The notes beneath the pieces were generated by a model. It searched no databases. It saw only the letters and a program-made list of their open reading frames with translations, and had not been told where the DNA came from. The translations under genes and the position numbers were made by a program. From Pseudofrankia asymbiotica (GTDB taxonomy: Bacteria > Actinomycetota > Actinomycetes > Frankiales > Frankiaceae), in assembly GCF_001983105.1 (NCBI RefSeq), contig NZ_MOMC01000047.1, positions 7,453 through 16,286 of the forward strand: 8,834 bases of DNA, given 5' to 3'. This document shows, one piece after another, positions 1 to 5,997 of this stretch; the first letter of the stretch is position 1, and every line of letters begins with the position of its first letter.

Positions 1-140
1 CCGTCCACGAGCAGCGCGCTGGGCGCGCCCACCCAGTTGCCCGGGCCGTCCCCCTCGGGGGCCACGACGGTGACCGCCGGCTCCCAGCGGGGAAGGGGGA
101 GGAAGGACGTCTGATCGGGGACCGGTGAGGTGATCGGCAC
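1..140 (-). CDS. N-terminal fragment of a divergent gene, possibly glycosidase-like (partial)
   Basis: An open minus-strand frame begins at a GTG (138-140) and runs off the left edge with no stop, giving 46 codons. The product has a Pro-rich start, then RWEPAVTVVAPEGDGPGNW and VGAPSALLVDG. Codons are strongly G/C-ending and the peptide is not repetitive, which supports real coding. The WEPAV...GAPSALLVDG pattern resembles, from memory, the first strand of beta-propeller glycosidase-like proteins of actinomycetes. That assignment is a weak inference from a short stretch. The Shine-Dalgarno in front of the GTG is poor (only a GAG about ten bases upstream), so the true start could differ. It would be transcribed divergently from the sulfotransferase. 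Confidence 0.45.
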   Translation of the reverse strand, partial: MPITSPVPDQTSFLPLPRWEPAVTVVAPEGDGPGNWVGAPSALLVD

Positions 141-177
141 CCGTCGTACTCTACCGGCGCGCTACATCTTCATTACT

Positions 178-191
178 TTCCCGGTCGGGAA
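178..191. promoter_or_regulatory. Perfect palindrome, candidate operator between divergent genes
   Basis: TTCCCG-GT-CGGGAA is an exact inverted repeat with 6-bp arms and a 2-bp centre. It sits in the relatively AT-rich part (about 163-210) of the spacer between the leftward gene starting at 140 and the sulfotransferase start at 349. The position and dyad symmetry suit a dimeric regulator, but no cognate regulator lies in the window and no convincing -35/-10 pair was found. The rest of 141-348 shows no gene. Confidence 0.3.
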
Positions 192-348
192 CGTGTATGG
201 GTGGTTATTCTGCGGGTACACCGCATCTGTCCCGCCGGCAGCCGCCGCTCCGGTCCTGGGTGCGGCACACCGGTCGCCATCGCGTCCGCCGGCCGGGCTC
301 TCCCATGACTGGCCGCCGCCCGGCCCCGCGTCAGGAGCGAGACCGACG

Positions 349-1293
349 ATGCCTCTTCCCGACTTCCTCGTGATCGGCGTGCCCAAGGCCGGGACCACGG
401 CGCTGCACGCGGCGCTGGCCCGGCACCCCGACCTGTTCCTGCCCGCGGTGAAGGAGCCGAAGTTCTTCCTCTCCGAGGGCCCGCCCCCGGCGCGCGGCGG
501 GCCGGGGGACGCTCAGACCTACCAGGAGCACGTGTGGCGGCGCGCCGACTACGAGGCGCTGTTCGCCCCCGCGCCGGCGCACGCGCTGCTCGGCGAGGCG
601 ACGCCGTTCTACCTGTACGACCTGGACGCCCAGAACCGGATCAAGCGGCTGCTGCCGAAGGCTCGCCTGGTCGTGCTGCTGCGCAACCCGGTGGACCGGG
701 CGCACTCGAACTGGACCCACCTGTGGGCCGCCGGCCTTGAGCCCGAACGCGACTTCGTCCGGGCCTGCGCGCTGGAGGAGCCCCGGCGCGAGGCCGGCTG
801 GGCGCATTTCTGGCATTACGTCTCCCAGGGCCACTACGGCGCGCAGCTCGCCCACCTGTTCGGCCTGTTCTCCCGCGACCAGATCCTGCTGCTGCGCTAC
901 CGCGACCTGCGCGAGGACCCGGTCCCCACGCTGGACCGGGTCTGCGAGTTCCTCGGGGTACGGCCCGGCCTGCTCGACGTGGTGCCGTCGCAGAACGTCA
1001 CCCCGTTCGTCGCCGACACCCAGGTGAACGCCGCGCTGCGAGCGGCGCTGCGCACCGGTGGACGGATCGGCCACCATTTCCCCGTGCCGGTCCGGCAGGT
1101 GTTCCGCGGCCCGCTGCTCACCGCGCTGCAACGGCGCAAGGGTGGGCGCCGACCGCTCAGCCCCGCCGAGCGCAAGGCGGTGCTGCCGTACTTCGTCGAC
1201 GACATCGCGCTGCTCGAGGAGGTCACCGGGCTCTCCTACGACGACTGGCGCACCGCCGGCCTCGAACCGGACGTCATCGACGACGGCGGCTGA
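349..1293 (+). CDS. PAPS-dependent sulfotransferase
   Basis: Cytosolic sulfotransferase of 314 aa, expected to move a sulfuryl group from PAPS to a hydroxyl or amino acceptor. The 5'-phosphosulfate loop is visible at residues 9-17 (IGVPKAGTT). The 3'-phosphate region is RLVVLLRNPVDRAHSNW (106-122), with the family's Arg (112) and Ser (120). YRDLRED (184-190) follows, and the C-terminus (LSPAERKAVLPYF...LEEVTGLSYDDW, about 270-300) matches the tail of heparan-sulfate N-sulfotransferase-like and bacterial Sulfotransfer domains. The ATG at 349 is chosen because AGGAG lies at 333-337 and the PAPS loop then falls at the usual distance from the N-terminus. The frame is open back to 130, but that extension is low-complexity. 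The substrate cannot be read from sequence. No PAPS synthesis genes are nearby. The stress-protein gene follows 43 bases later on the same strand. Confidence 0.9.
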   Translation: MPLPDFLVIGVPKAGTTALHAALARHPDLFLPAVKEPKFFLSEGPPPARGGPGDAQTYQEHVWRRADYEALFAPAPAHALLGEATPFYLYDLDAQNRIKRLLPKARLVVLLRNPVDRAHSNWTHLWAAGLEPERDFVRACALEEPRREAGWAHFWHYVSQGHYGAQLAHLFGLFSRDQILLLRYRDLREDPVPTLDRVCEFLGVRPGLLDVVPSQNVTPFVADTQVNAALRAALRTGGRIGHHFPVPVRQVFRGPLLTALQRRKGGRRPLSPAERKAVLPYFVDDIALLEEVTGLSYDDWRTAGLEPDVIDDGG

Positions 1294-1336
1294 CCGCCGC
1301 CCGCCGTCTACCGCCGCGGTGGAGCAGACTGGACAG

Positions 1337-1840
1337 GTGGACGTGGAGGACGGCACAGGTGTCCTGTCGGTCGAGCGGTTCGGGCCGGTGTGGAACCCGG
1401 GTCCGTTCGAGCTGGGTACCGACGGGCCGGGCACGGTCGTGGTCGGCGTCGACGGGTCGCGCACCGCGCTGCGGGCCGCCTCGTACGCGGCCGGGGTCGC
1501 CCGCCGCCAGCGGGCACGGCTGATCGTCGTCTACGTGACCATGGCACCCGGGTGGGAGTCGATGGCGCCGATGGCGGCCGGCGCCGTCCAGCAGGCCGCC
1601 GCCGACGTGGCCGCCGAGATCCGGGACGTCGTCGCCCACCGCGCGCAGGAGCTGGGGCTGTCGACCACCCTCGTCGTCCGCCTCGGTGATCCGCTCGACG
1701 CGCTGCGCCGCACCGCCGACGAGGTACACGCCGACATGGTCGTCGTCGGCGCCTCCGAAGGCGCCGGCCACCGCATCATCGGCTCCCTCGCCACCCGCCT
1801 CGTCCGCACCGGCCGCTGGCCGGTGACCGTCGTCCCCTGA
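1337..1840 (+). CDS. Universal stress protein (UspA family), single domain
   Basis: A 167-aa protein with one Usp domain preceded by about 30 extra residues. The fold begins at TVVVGVDGSRTALRAASYA (about 33-51), with the nucleotide-contacting Asp in VGVDGS at 39. It ends with VVVGASEGAGHRIIGSLATR and then GRWPVTVVP at the C-terminus, the usual last beta-strand. The phosphate-loop equivalent GASEGAGHRIIGS is shorter than the classical G-2x-G-9x-G(S/T) motif, so ATP binding is uncertain. The start is ambiguous: GTG 1337 has GGAG at 1321-1324 upstream, while GTG 1319, 1343 and 1388 are also in frame. Family members modulate survival under stress, usually as dimers. It may be co-transcribed with the sulfotransferase (43-base gap) and is convergent with the membrane protein gene that follows. 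Confidence 0.85.
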   Translation: MDVEDGTGVLSVERFGPVWNPGPFELGTDGPGTVVVGVDGSRTALRAASYAAGVARRQRARLIVVYVTMAPGWESMAPMAAGAVQQAAADVAAEIRDVVAHRAQELGLSTTLVVRLGDPLDALRRTADEVHADMVVVGASEGAGHRIIGSLATRLVRTGRWPVTVVP

Positions 1841-1850
1841 TCCGTAGTGA

Positions 1851-1905
1851 TCAACCGGCGATGGCGTCGAACACGCTGCCGACCCTGGTGGTGCGGTCGG
1901 TGATG
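1851..1905 (-). pseudogene. Coding-like tail in another frame after the DUF308 stop
   Basis: Directly downstream of the DUF308 stop, in a different minus-strand frame, the DNA reads DITDRTTRVGSVFDAIAG followed by TGA (1851-1853). Seventeen of these 18 codons end in G or C, as in real genes here, whereas the same frame upstream of about 1910 loses that bias. This is what a one-base indel near the GGTGGGAGGAAC run (about 1907-1918) would leave, either as a natural frameshift of the C-terminus or as a sequencing error. It could also be chance or a remnant of an unrelated gene. The call is tentative. Confidence 0.25.
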
Positions 1906-2478
1906 TCAGTTCCTCCCACCGGTGCTCCGGCTGGCGTTCCGTCCAAGGCGCAGCGCGGAGACGAGGAAGAAGACGCCGCCGAGCAGAGCGTAGCCGGCCA
2001 GGTTTTTGAGCGAGGCGTCCGAGGTGGCGGCCTGCGCGAAGAACGAGATCCCGGCGAGCGTGGAGATGGTGCCGCTGGCGATCATCGCCCACTGGCCTCC
2101 GAGCTTGCGTCGCCGCAGAGCGACGATGAGCTGGACCAGGCCCGCCACGACGGCCCAGACCCCCCATACCCGCAGGACCGCCGGAATGCCGGAGACGGCC
2201 GCGAAGACCAGTCCAACGGCTGCGATCGCACTGATCGCGATGTTGACGTGAAGGCCCCGTGCGGACCGGCTCGCTCGGGAGGAGCGGGCGTCGACGATGG
2301 CTGCGCCCGCGTCGAACAGGGGGTAGAGCACGAGCAGGGTCGCGCTCACCGGCCCGATGCTCGACGCGGTCGAGAAAAGCGCGACAGCCCAGATCAGAGC
2401 GAATCCGAAACGAACGAAGTAGAGCCGACGAAGCGTGGGCGCGACAGTGGCAGCGACAGGGGCGGTAGTCGTGGTCAT
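1906..2478 (-). CDS. DUF308/HdeD-like six-TM membrane protein
   Basis: A 190-aa integral membrane protein. About six hydrophobic segments are visible (about 20-39, 43-62, 76-98, 103-121, 128-150, 160-177), separated by short Arg-rich loops such as DARSSRASRSAR (63-74) and LRRRKLGG (121-128). The internal repeat style, GVWAVVAGLVQLIVALRRRK followed by GGQWAMIASGTISTLAGI, is typical of the DUF308 (HdeD-like) family, whose biochemical role is largely unknown outside acid resistance in enterics. The ATG at 2478 is chosen because the protein then starts MTTTTAPVAA just before the first TM. SD support is weak (TGGAA five bases upstream). The frame stays open to 2661, but that extension runs through the operator region. 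It is divergent from the TetR gene at 2712 and is that repressor's likeliest target. The C-terminus is odd: coding-like sequence continues in another frame past the stop. Confidence 0.8.
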   Translation of the reverse strand: MTTTTAPVAATVAPTLRRLYFVRFGFALIWAVALFSTASSIGPVSATLLVLYPLFDAGAAIVDARSSRASRSARGLHVNIAISAIAAVGLVFAAVSGIPAVLRVWGVWAVVAGLVQLIVALRRRKLGGQWAMIASGTISTLAGISFFAQAATSDASLKNLAGYALLGGVFFLVSALRLGRNASRSTGGRN

Positions 2479-2558
2479 GGCAGTTCCATTCCAAAGAAGG
2501 CCGTTGAATCTGGATCCCCCGGCGTTCGGCGAGTCCAGGCTGGCGGCTGCCTCGCCGT

Positions 2559-2579
2559 GCGGCGGGCCGTTCCCGCCGC
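2559..2579 (-). other. Hairpin in the DUF308 gene leader
   Basis: GCGGCGGG and CCCGCCGC form a perfect 8-bp stem with the 5-base loop CCGTT. If transcription of the membrane protein gene starts near the operators at 2619-2694, the hairpin lies in its 5' leader, about 80 bases before the start codon. In DNA this GC-rich it may be accidental. No function is claimed. Confidence 0.25.
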
Positions 2580-2618
2580 CGGTTGGTCGTGTCTCGGCTC
2601 GGCACGCCGCCTCCAGGT

Positions 2619-2632
2619 AGAAAGACCGTTCT
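2619..2632. promoter_or_regulatory. Operator-like quasi-palindrome, site 1
   Basis: AGAAAGACCGTTCT is an imperfect dyad (10 of 14 positions symmetric) centred between 2625 and 2626. It shares the core GACCGTTCT with site 2, whose centre is 61 bp away, about six helical turns. It lies on the membrane-protein side of the divergent spacer, so it is the likelier control point for that gene. Confidence 0.4.
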
Positions 2633-2674
2633 CTCTCTTGCGACAGCGCCGAGCCTGGCACACGGGGCCGACGG

Positions 2675-2702
2675 TTGCAAGACCGACCGTTCTTTCTGTT
2701 AC
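2675..2702 (+). promoter_or_regulatory. Probable TetR-gene promoter giving a leaderless mRNA
   Basis: TTGCAA (2675-2680, 4 of 6 to the -35 consensus) and TGTTAC (2697-2702, 3 of 6 to the -10) are separated by 16 bp. Only nine bases separate the -10 from the ATG at 2712, and no Shine-Dalgarno is present (CCGTTGGCTC precedes the ATG). Transcription would therefore begin at or within a few bases of the start codon. Leaderless mRNAs are common in actinobacteria. The hexamers are weak, so this is a proposal from spacing and context. Confidence 0.4.
2679..2694. promoter_or_regulatory. Operator-like quasi-palindrome, site 2, inside the TetR promoter
   Basis: AAGACCGACCGTTCTT fits AAGAnCGnnCGnTCTT, symmetric at 12 of 16 positions, centred between 2686 and 2687. 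Size and symmetry suit a TetR-family dimer. It fills the spacer between the proposed -35 and -10 of the repressor gene, so occupancy would block its own transcription. With site 1 it suggests joint control of both divergent genes. Confidence 0.5.
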
Positions 2703-2711
2703 CGTTGGCTC

Positions 2712-3341
2712 ATGGCAGCGCCGACTCGCTCCGCGCCCGGCGGCCCGAACGGCGGCCCGGGGGGGCACGGGCGGTCCGAGGCCCGGGAACGACTGCTGGC
2801 CACGGCCAGCAAGCTGTTCTACGGCGAGGGAATCCGGGCGGTCGGGGTCGAGCGGATCCTCGCCGAGGCCCCGGCCACGCGAGCGACGTTCTACCGGCAC
2901 TTCCCCTCGAAGGAAGACCTCGTGCTCGCCTACCTGCGCGGCGTCGACACCCAGATCCGCGCCGCCGTCGAAGCGGCCATCGAGACCGCGCCATCGCCGG
3001 CCGACGCGCTGCGCGCGGTCGGCACCGCCGTCGCCGACGACCTGGCCAGGCCGGAGTTCCGTGGGTGTGCTTTCCTCAAGGCCGCCGCCGAGTACCCCGA
3101 CCCGGACGACCCGGTGCGCAAGGTGGTCCTCGATCACCGAGCCTGGTATGTGACCATGCTCGCCGAGCTGTTCACCCAGGTCTTCGAGACCTCACCGCGG
3201 CGCCCCGATCCACAGCACGCCGCACGGCACTTCGTCATGATGCGCGACGGCGCGATGACCGGCGCCCACCTCGACGGCGTCGACAGTGTCGGTGCCGCTT
3301 TCCACCGCGGCGTCGAGGGCCTGCTCACCGTCCTGCACTGA
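2712..3341 (+). CDS. TetR-family transcriptional repressor
   Basis: A 209-aa regulator. After a flexible Gly/Pro-rich tail (1-20), the TetR N-terminal domain runs from about 23 to 70: RERLLATASKLFYGEGIRAV, then the helix-turn-helix VERILAEAPATRATFYRHF (about 46-64), then PSKEDLVLAYL. The C-terminal ligand domain carries RGCAFLKAAAEYPDPDDPVR (117-136), a signature I associate with the LmrA/YxaF-like C-terminal type, and DGAMTGAHLDGV (179-190). The ligand is unknown. ATG 2712 is chosen because the protein then has the usual length. The frame is open back to 2583, but that stretch runs through both operator-like sites and the proposed promoter. It is divergent from the DUF308 membrane protein and convergent with the flavoprotein gene. 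It probably represses itself and the membrane protein. Confidence 0.9.
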   Translation: MAAPTRSAPGGPNGGPGGHGRSEARERLLATASKLFYGEGIRAVGVERILAEAPATRATFYRHFPSKEDLVLAYLRGVDTQIRAAVEAAIETAPSPADALRAVGTAVADDLARPEFRGCAFLKAAAEYPDPDDPVRKVVLDHRAWYVTMLAELFTQVFETSPRRPDPQHAARHFVMMRDGAMTGAHLDGVDSVGAAFHRGVEGLLTVLH

Positions 3342-3391
3342 ACGTCCGCACAGCATGCATCTCGGCAGAGTCGGCGTTACCGCGGCGGTCG

Positions 3392-4765
3392 TCAGCGACG
3401 GGGCACCCCGTCCATCCGCCCGCCGACGCGCTGCCAGGGGATCTGGCCGAGGCAGAGGTGGGTCACCACCGCGCGGGCGTCGTGGCGGACGCCGTCGAGG
3501 AAATGCGAGTTGCGCCGGGCGAGGAACGGCAGGCCGACGACGTAGAGGCCCGGCCGGGGCGTGACTCCGCCGCGCTGGCGGATACGCCCCGCGGCGTCGC
3601 GCACCTCCGGGACCTGGAGCCACGGGTAGGGGTGGCGGTAGCCGGTCGCCCAGACGACGGTGCCGATGCCGGCCGCGTTCAGGTCGAGGCCCGTCGGCGC
3701 CGGCGGCGTGACGACGGGACGGAACGGCTCCGGGGCGGTGAGCTCGGTGGTGAGGCCGGTGCCGCGCACGTTCCTCTCGATCTGCTCGAGGATCCCGCGC
3801 ATCCGCGCGTCGGCGGCGCCGGTCGTGTCCGCGAGGTCGTCGGCGAACTCGACGCGGTGACCGCTCGCGGCGCGCAGCCGCCCGACCAGGCGCACGCCGG
3901 CGTCGGCGAGCAGGGCCAGGTCGAGGTCGCGGCCGGCGACGAGCTGCGACGACGGCTCACGGCGGGCCGCCTCCGTGTCCGGCAGGTCCTCGACGCTCCG
4001 GTCGAGGGTGCCGAGCCGGTCCAGCCACCACCAGATGTCCATGCCCCGGTAGGCACGGGGCAGCCGGCGGTGCTCGCCGACGCTGATCGTGACCTGCCGG
4101 CCGGCCCGGGCAGCGTCCTCGGCGACCTGCAGTCCGGACGACGACGCGCCCACGACGAGCACCCCGCCGGCGGGCAGGCCGCTCGCGCCTCGGTAGTCGG
4201 CGGCGTGCAGCTGGTGGACGCCGCCGAGGGCGCCGGCGAGCCGCTCCGGTACCGCGGGCTCGTCGCACGCCCCCGCCGCGACGACGATGCTGCGGGCGTG
4301 GAAGCCGCCCCGGTCGGTGGAAACCACGAACCGGGCGGTGGGCCCGCGCCGCGCCGCGGCGGCGCCGCCCGCCCGGCGAGCGCCGGTCGTGCCTGCCAGG
4401 CCCGCCGGGAAGCCGGCCGCGCAGCGGGCGCCCGCGCCGGGCGCGAGGGTGACGGACTCGACGGTCGTGCCCGGCCGGACGGGCGCGTCGAAGGACGCCG
4501 CGTAGTCCTCGAGGTAGCCGACGAGCTCCGGGAAGGCGCGGAACCCGTCGGGGTCGTCGCCCCGGTAGGACCAGAACGGCAGCCGGCTCATCCAGTTCGG
4601 GGTGAGCAGCCGCTGCGCCTGCCAGCGTTCCCGCCAGCGCTGCCCGACCGCGCCCCGGTCGAGCACGACATGCTCCCGCCCGGCGGAGGCCAGGCAGCGG
4701 CTCACCGCGAGGCCGGCCTGCCCGGCGCCGATCACCACCGTGTCGATGGTCTCCATGGGGCTCAT
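3392..4765 (-). CDS. CzcO-like flavin-dependent monooxygenase/oxidoreductase
   Basis: A 457-aa flavoprotein. The FAD-binding Rossmann motif is at the N-terminus (VVIGAGQAGLAVSRCL, with GAGQAG at 13-18). A second dinucleotide fold has GVLVVGASSSGLQVAEDAA (GASSSG at 206-211) for NAD(P)H. Between them GGVHQLHAADYRG (181-193) corresponds to the FxGxxxHxxxY/F fingerprint of flavin monooxygenases. The C-terminal ATGYRHPYPWL (373-383) is the family's ATG motif. Such enzymes oxygenate small organic substrates with NADPH and O2; the substrate is unknown. ATG 4765 is preceded by GAGAGG and a purine-rich GGAGGTGG further up; ATG 4756 is an alternative. Residues about 110-144 (genomic 4334-4438) are an Ala/Gly/Arg-rich low-complexity stretch between two strands, absent from typical members as I recall them. 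The gene is convergent with the TetR gene, and its long leader contains three hairpins. Confidence 0.85.
   Translation of the reverse strand: MSPMETIDTVVIGAGQAGLAVSRCLASAGREHVVLDRGAVGQRWRERWQAQRLLTPNWMSRLPFWSYRGDDPDGFRAFPELVGYLEDYAASFDAPVRPGTTVESVTLAPGAGARCAAGFPAGLAGTTGARRAGGAAAARRGPTARFVVSTDRGGFHARSIVVAAGACDEPAVPERLAGALGGVHQLHAADYRGASGLPAGGVLVVGASSSGLQVAEDAARAGRQVTISVGEHRRLPRAYRGMDIWWWLDRLGTLDRSVEDLPDTEAARREPSSQLVAGRDLDLALLADAGVRLVGRLRAASGHRVEFADDLADTTGAADARMRGILEQIERNVRGTGLTTELTAPEPFRPVVTPPAPTGLDLNAAGIGTVVWATGYRHPYPWLQVPEVRDAAGRIRQRGGVTPRPGLYVVGLPFLARRNSHFLDGVRHDARAVVTHLCLGQIPWQRVGGRMDGVPRR
3397..3412. terminator. Short hairpin at the TetR/flavoprotein convergence
   Basis: GACGGGG-CA-CCCCGTC is an exact inverted repeat with 7-bp arms, in the last codons of the flavoprotein gene and 56 bases beyond the TetR stop. 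It could help stop rightward transcription. There is no T-run on either side, so evidence is limited to symmetry and place. The remaining spacer 3342-3391 shows nothing else. Confidence 0.25.
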
Positions 4766-4806
4766 GTCCTCTCTCCACCTCCGCGGCCCGGCGCCGCCGT
4801 CGGGGC

Positions 4807-4862
4807 GGCGCCGGCCAGGCCCCCGTCGGGGAGCGGCATGGTGCGGGGGCCTGGCCGGCGCC
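4807..4862. repeat. Large perfect inverted repeat (hairpin 1)
   Basis: GGCGCCGGCCAGGCCCCCG (4807-4825) and its exact reverse complement (4844-4862) form a 19-bp perfect stem around an 18-base loop. It lies in the divergent spacer, about 40 bases upstream of the flavoprotein ATG. A leader transcript of that gene would contain it next to the ribosome binding site region. No T-tract follows on either strand. Confidence 0.85.
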
Positions 4863-4866
4863 AGGA

Positions 4867-4899
4867 CGGCCGTGCCGCCGGGGGAGGGCGGCACGGCCG
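4867..4899. repeat. Perfect inverted repeat (hairpin 2)
   Basis: CGGCCGTGCCGCC (4867-4879) and GGCGGCACGGCCG (4887-4899) pair perfectly over 13 bp around the 7-base loop GGGGGAG. It begins only four bases after hairpin 1, so the two form a tandem pair. On sequence alone it could be a terminator, an attenuator or a protein site. Confidence 0.8.
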
Positions 4900-4926
4900 G
4901 GTCTGGGGAGCGGCCGATGTGGTGGT

Positions 4927-4956
4927 CGGTCCGGCCGGGCTGGCAGGGCCTGACCG
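4927..4956. repeat. Imperfect inverted repeat (hairpin 3)
   Basis: CGGTCCGGCC (4927-4936) and GGCCTGACCG (4947-4956) pair at 9 of 10 positions around a 10-base loop. It is the third and weakest member of the cluster. Beyond it, 4957-5197 holds no recognisable gene. An AT-richer patch near 4975-4990 (GGGAAAAGCTAGG) could mark a leftward promoter, but no consensus hexamers were found. Confidence 0.5.
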
Positions 4957-5197
4957 GTGTGCTCGTGCTGACGAGGGAAAAGCTAGGAACCCCGCCTTCC
5001 CCGAACCTTCCACCGCCGCGTCGCCCACCTGACATCGCGCCGTGTCCGCCGGCCGCGCGGCGGGCTTTCGGCTGCGCGCCGGATGGGGGGTCTGGTAGGC
5101 ACGGTCACGCGGGCGTCCCGGGCGGCCGCCGCGCTTGGGCGCGGCCGGCACGGGGCGGACCGGTGACCGGCGAGGGTGCCGGAGGAGGGCGGGCGGC

Positions 5198-5932
5198 GTG
5201 GGGGTACTGGACGGCAGGGTCGCGATCGTCACGGGGGCGGCGCGAGGGCAGGGACTCGCGGAGGCGGAACGGTTCGTCGCCGAGGGGGCGAGCGTCGTGC
5301 TCGTTGACCGGCTCGGCGAGCAGGGGAAGGCGGCGGCGGACGGGCTCGGTACCGCCGCCCGGTTCGTGGGCGGCGACGTCGCCGCCGAGCAGACCTGGGC
5401 ACAGGCCGTGGACGTCGCGACCGCCGAGTTCGGCGGCCTCGACATCCTGGTGAACAACGCGGGGATCATGGTCAGCCGCGGCCTGGTCGACACCGACGAG
5501 GCGACCTTCCGTGACGTGCTGGACACGAACCTCGTCGGCGCGTTCCTCGGGATCCGCGCCGTCGTCCCGGCGATGCGGGCCCGCGGCGGCGGCGCGATCG
5601 TGAACACGTCGTCCGCGGCGGGGATCAAGGCGATCCCGATGGGCTCGGCGTACGTCGCCTCCAAGTTCGGTCTGCGTGGCCTGTCCAGGGCGGCGGCGCT
5701 GGAGCTCGGGCGGGACCGGATCCGGGTCAACTGCGTCTGCCCCGGCCTGGTCCGCACCGAGATGGCCGCCGACCTGCTGCGCTACCACGAACGGGAGGCG
5801 CTCTCCCGCATCCCGCTCGGCTTCGCCGCCGAGGCGACGGACGTGGCCGACCTCGTCCTTTTCCTGGTCAGCGACGCCTCCCGTGCCATCACCGGAGGCG
5901 AGTACCTCATCGACGGCGGCGCGATCGCCTGA
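5198..5932 (+). CDS. Classical SDR-family NAD(P)-dependent oxidoreductase
   Basis: A 244-aa short-chain dehydrogenase/reductase of normal length. The cofactor motif TGAARGQG is at 12-19. Asp37 at the end of the second strand (VVLVDR) predicts preference for NAD(H). NNAG is at 86-89. The catalytic set is Asn111, Ser138 (or 139), Tyr152 and Lys156 in YVASK. The PG motif follows (CVCPGLVRTEM, about 175-185), and the C-terminus GGEYLIDGGAIA is typical of the 3-ketoacyl-ACP reductase / 3-alpha,20-beta-hydroxysteroid dehydrogenase group. It should interconvert a secondary alcohol and a ketone; the substrate is unknown. The start is GTG 5198, with GGAGGAG at 5181-5187 ten bases upstream. The frame is open back to 5135, but that extension is low-complexity. 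It is divergent from the flavoprotein and convergent with the crotonase; a catabolic link to both is inference. Confidence 0.92.
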   Translation: MGVLDGRVAIVTGAARGQGLAEAERFVAEGASVVLVDRLGEQGKAAADGLGTAARFVGGDVAAEQTWAQAVDVATAEFGGLDILVNNAGIMVSRGLVDTDEATFRDVLDTNLVGAFLGIRAVVPAMRARGGGAIVNTSSAAGIKAIPMGSAYVASKFGLRGLSRAAALELGRDRIRVNCVCPGLVRTEMAADLLRYHEREALSRIPLGFAAEATDVADLVLFLVSDASRAITGGEYLIDGGAIA

Positions 5933-5959
5933 GCGCCGCGGCTCCGCCGGCCGCCGCGC
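5933..5959 (+). terminator. Hairpin right after the SDR stop, possible terminator
   Basis: GCGCCGCGGC (5933-5942) and GCCGCCGCGC (5950-5959) pair at 9 of 10 positions around a 7-base loop, starting on the base after the SDR stop codon. There is no T-run, but GC-rich hairpins without one are often seen after actinobacterial genes. It lies in the 65-base gap between two convergent genes, so it could serve both. Confidence 0.4.
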
Positions 5960-5997
5960 CCGGCCCTGGCCTCGGGACCCCGGGCTCGCTGCCCCGG

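Noticed and set aside
130..348. Longer N-terminus for the sulfotransferase from the ATG at 130
   Set aside because: The added 73 residues are low-complexity and precede the PAPS loop by far more than usual. AGGAG at 333-337 supports ATG 349, and the region contains the palindrome and divergent promoter area.
1838..1853. TGATC-N6-GATCA as terminator between convergent genes
   Set aside because: Only 5-bp arms, too weak, and made of the stop codon context; likely accidental.
1274..2680. 468-codon minus-strand open frame
   Set aside because: Antisense shadow of the stress protein and a frame-shifted shadow of the DUF308 gene; composition is not protein-like.
4807..4899. Ends of an insertion sequence or a transposon
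   Set aside because: The inverted repeats enclose only 7-18 bases, there is no transposase and no flanking target duplication was seen.
2675..5032. 785-codon plus-strand open frame
   Set aside because: Arg/Ala/Pro-rich, with no family features and poor third-position bias. It overlaps the TetR gene and lies opposite the flavoprotein gene; it is open only because stop codons are rare in GC-rich DNA.
4766..5035. 90-residue N-terminal extension of the flavoprotein
   Set aside because: The FAD motif belongs within the first 20 residues. The extension is Arg/Gly/Pro-rich, spans the hairpins, and a purine-rich SD precedes ATG 4765.
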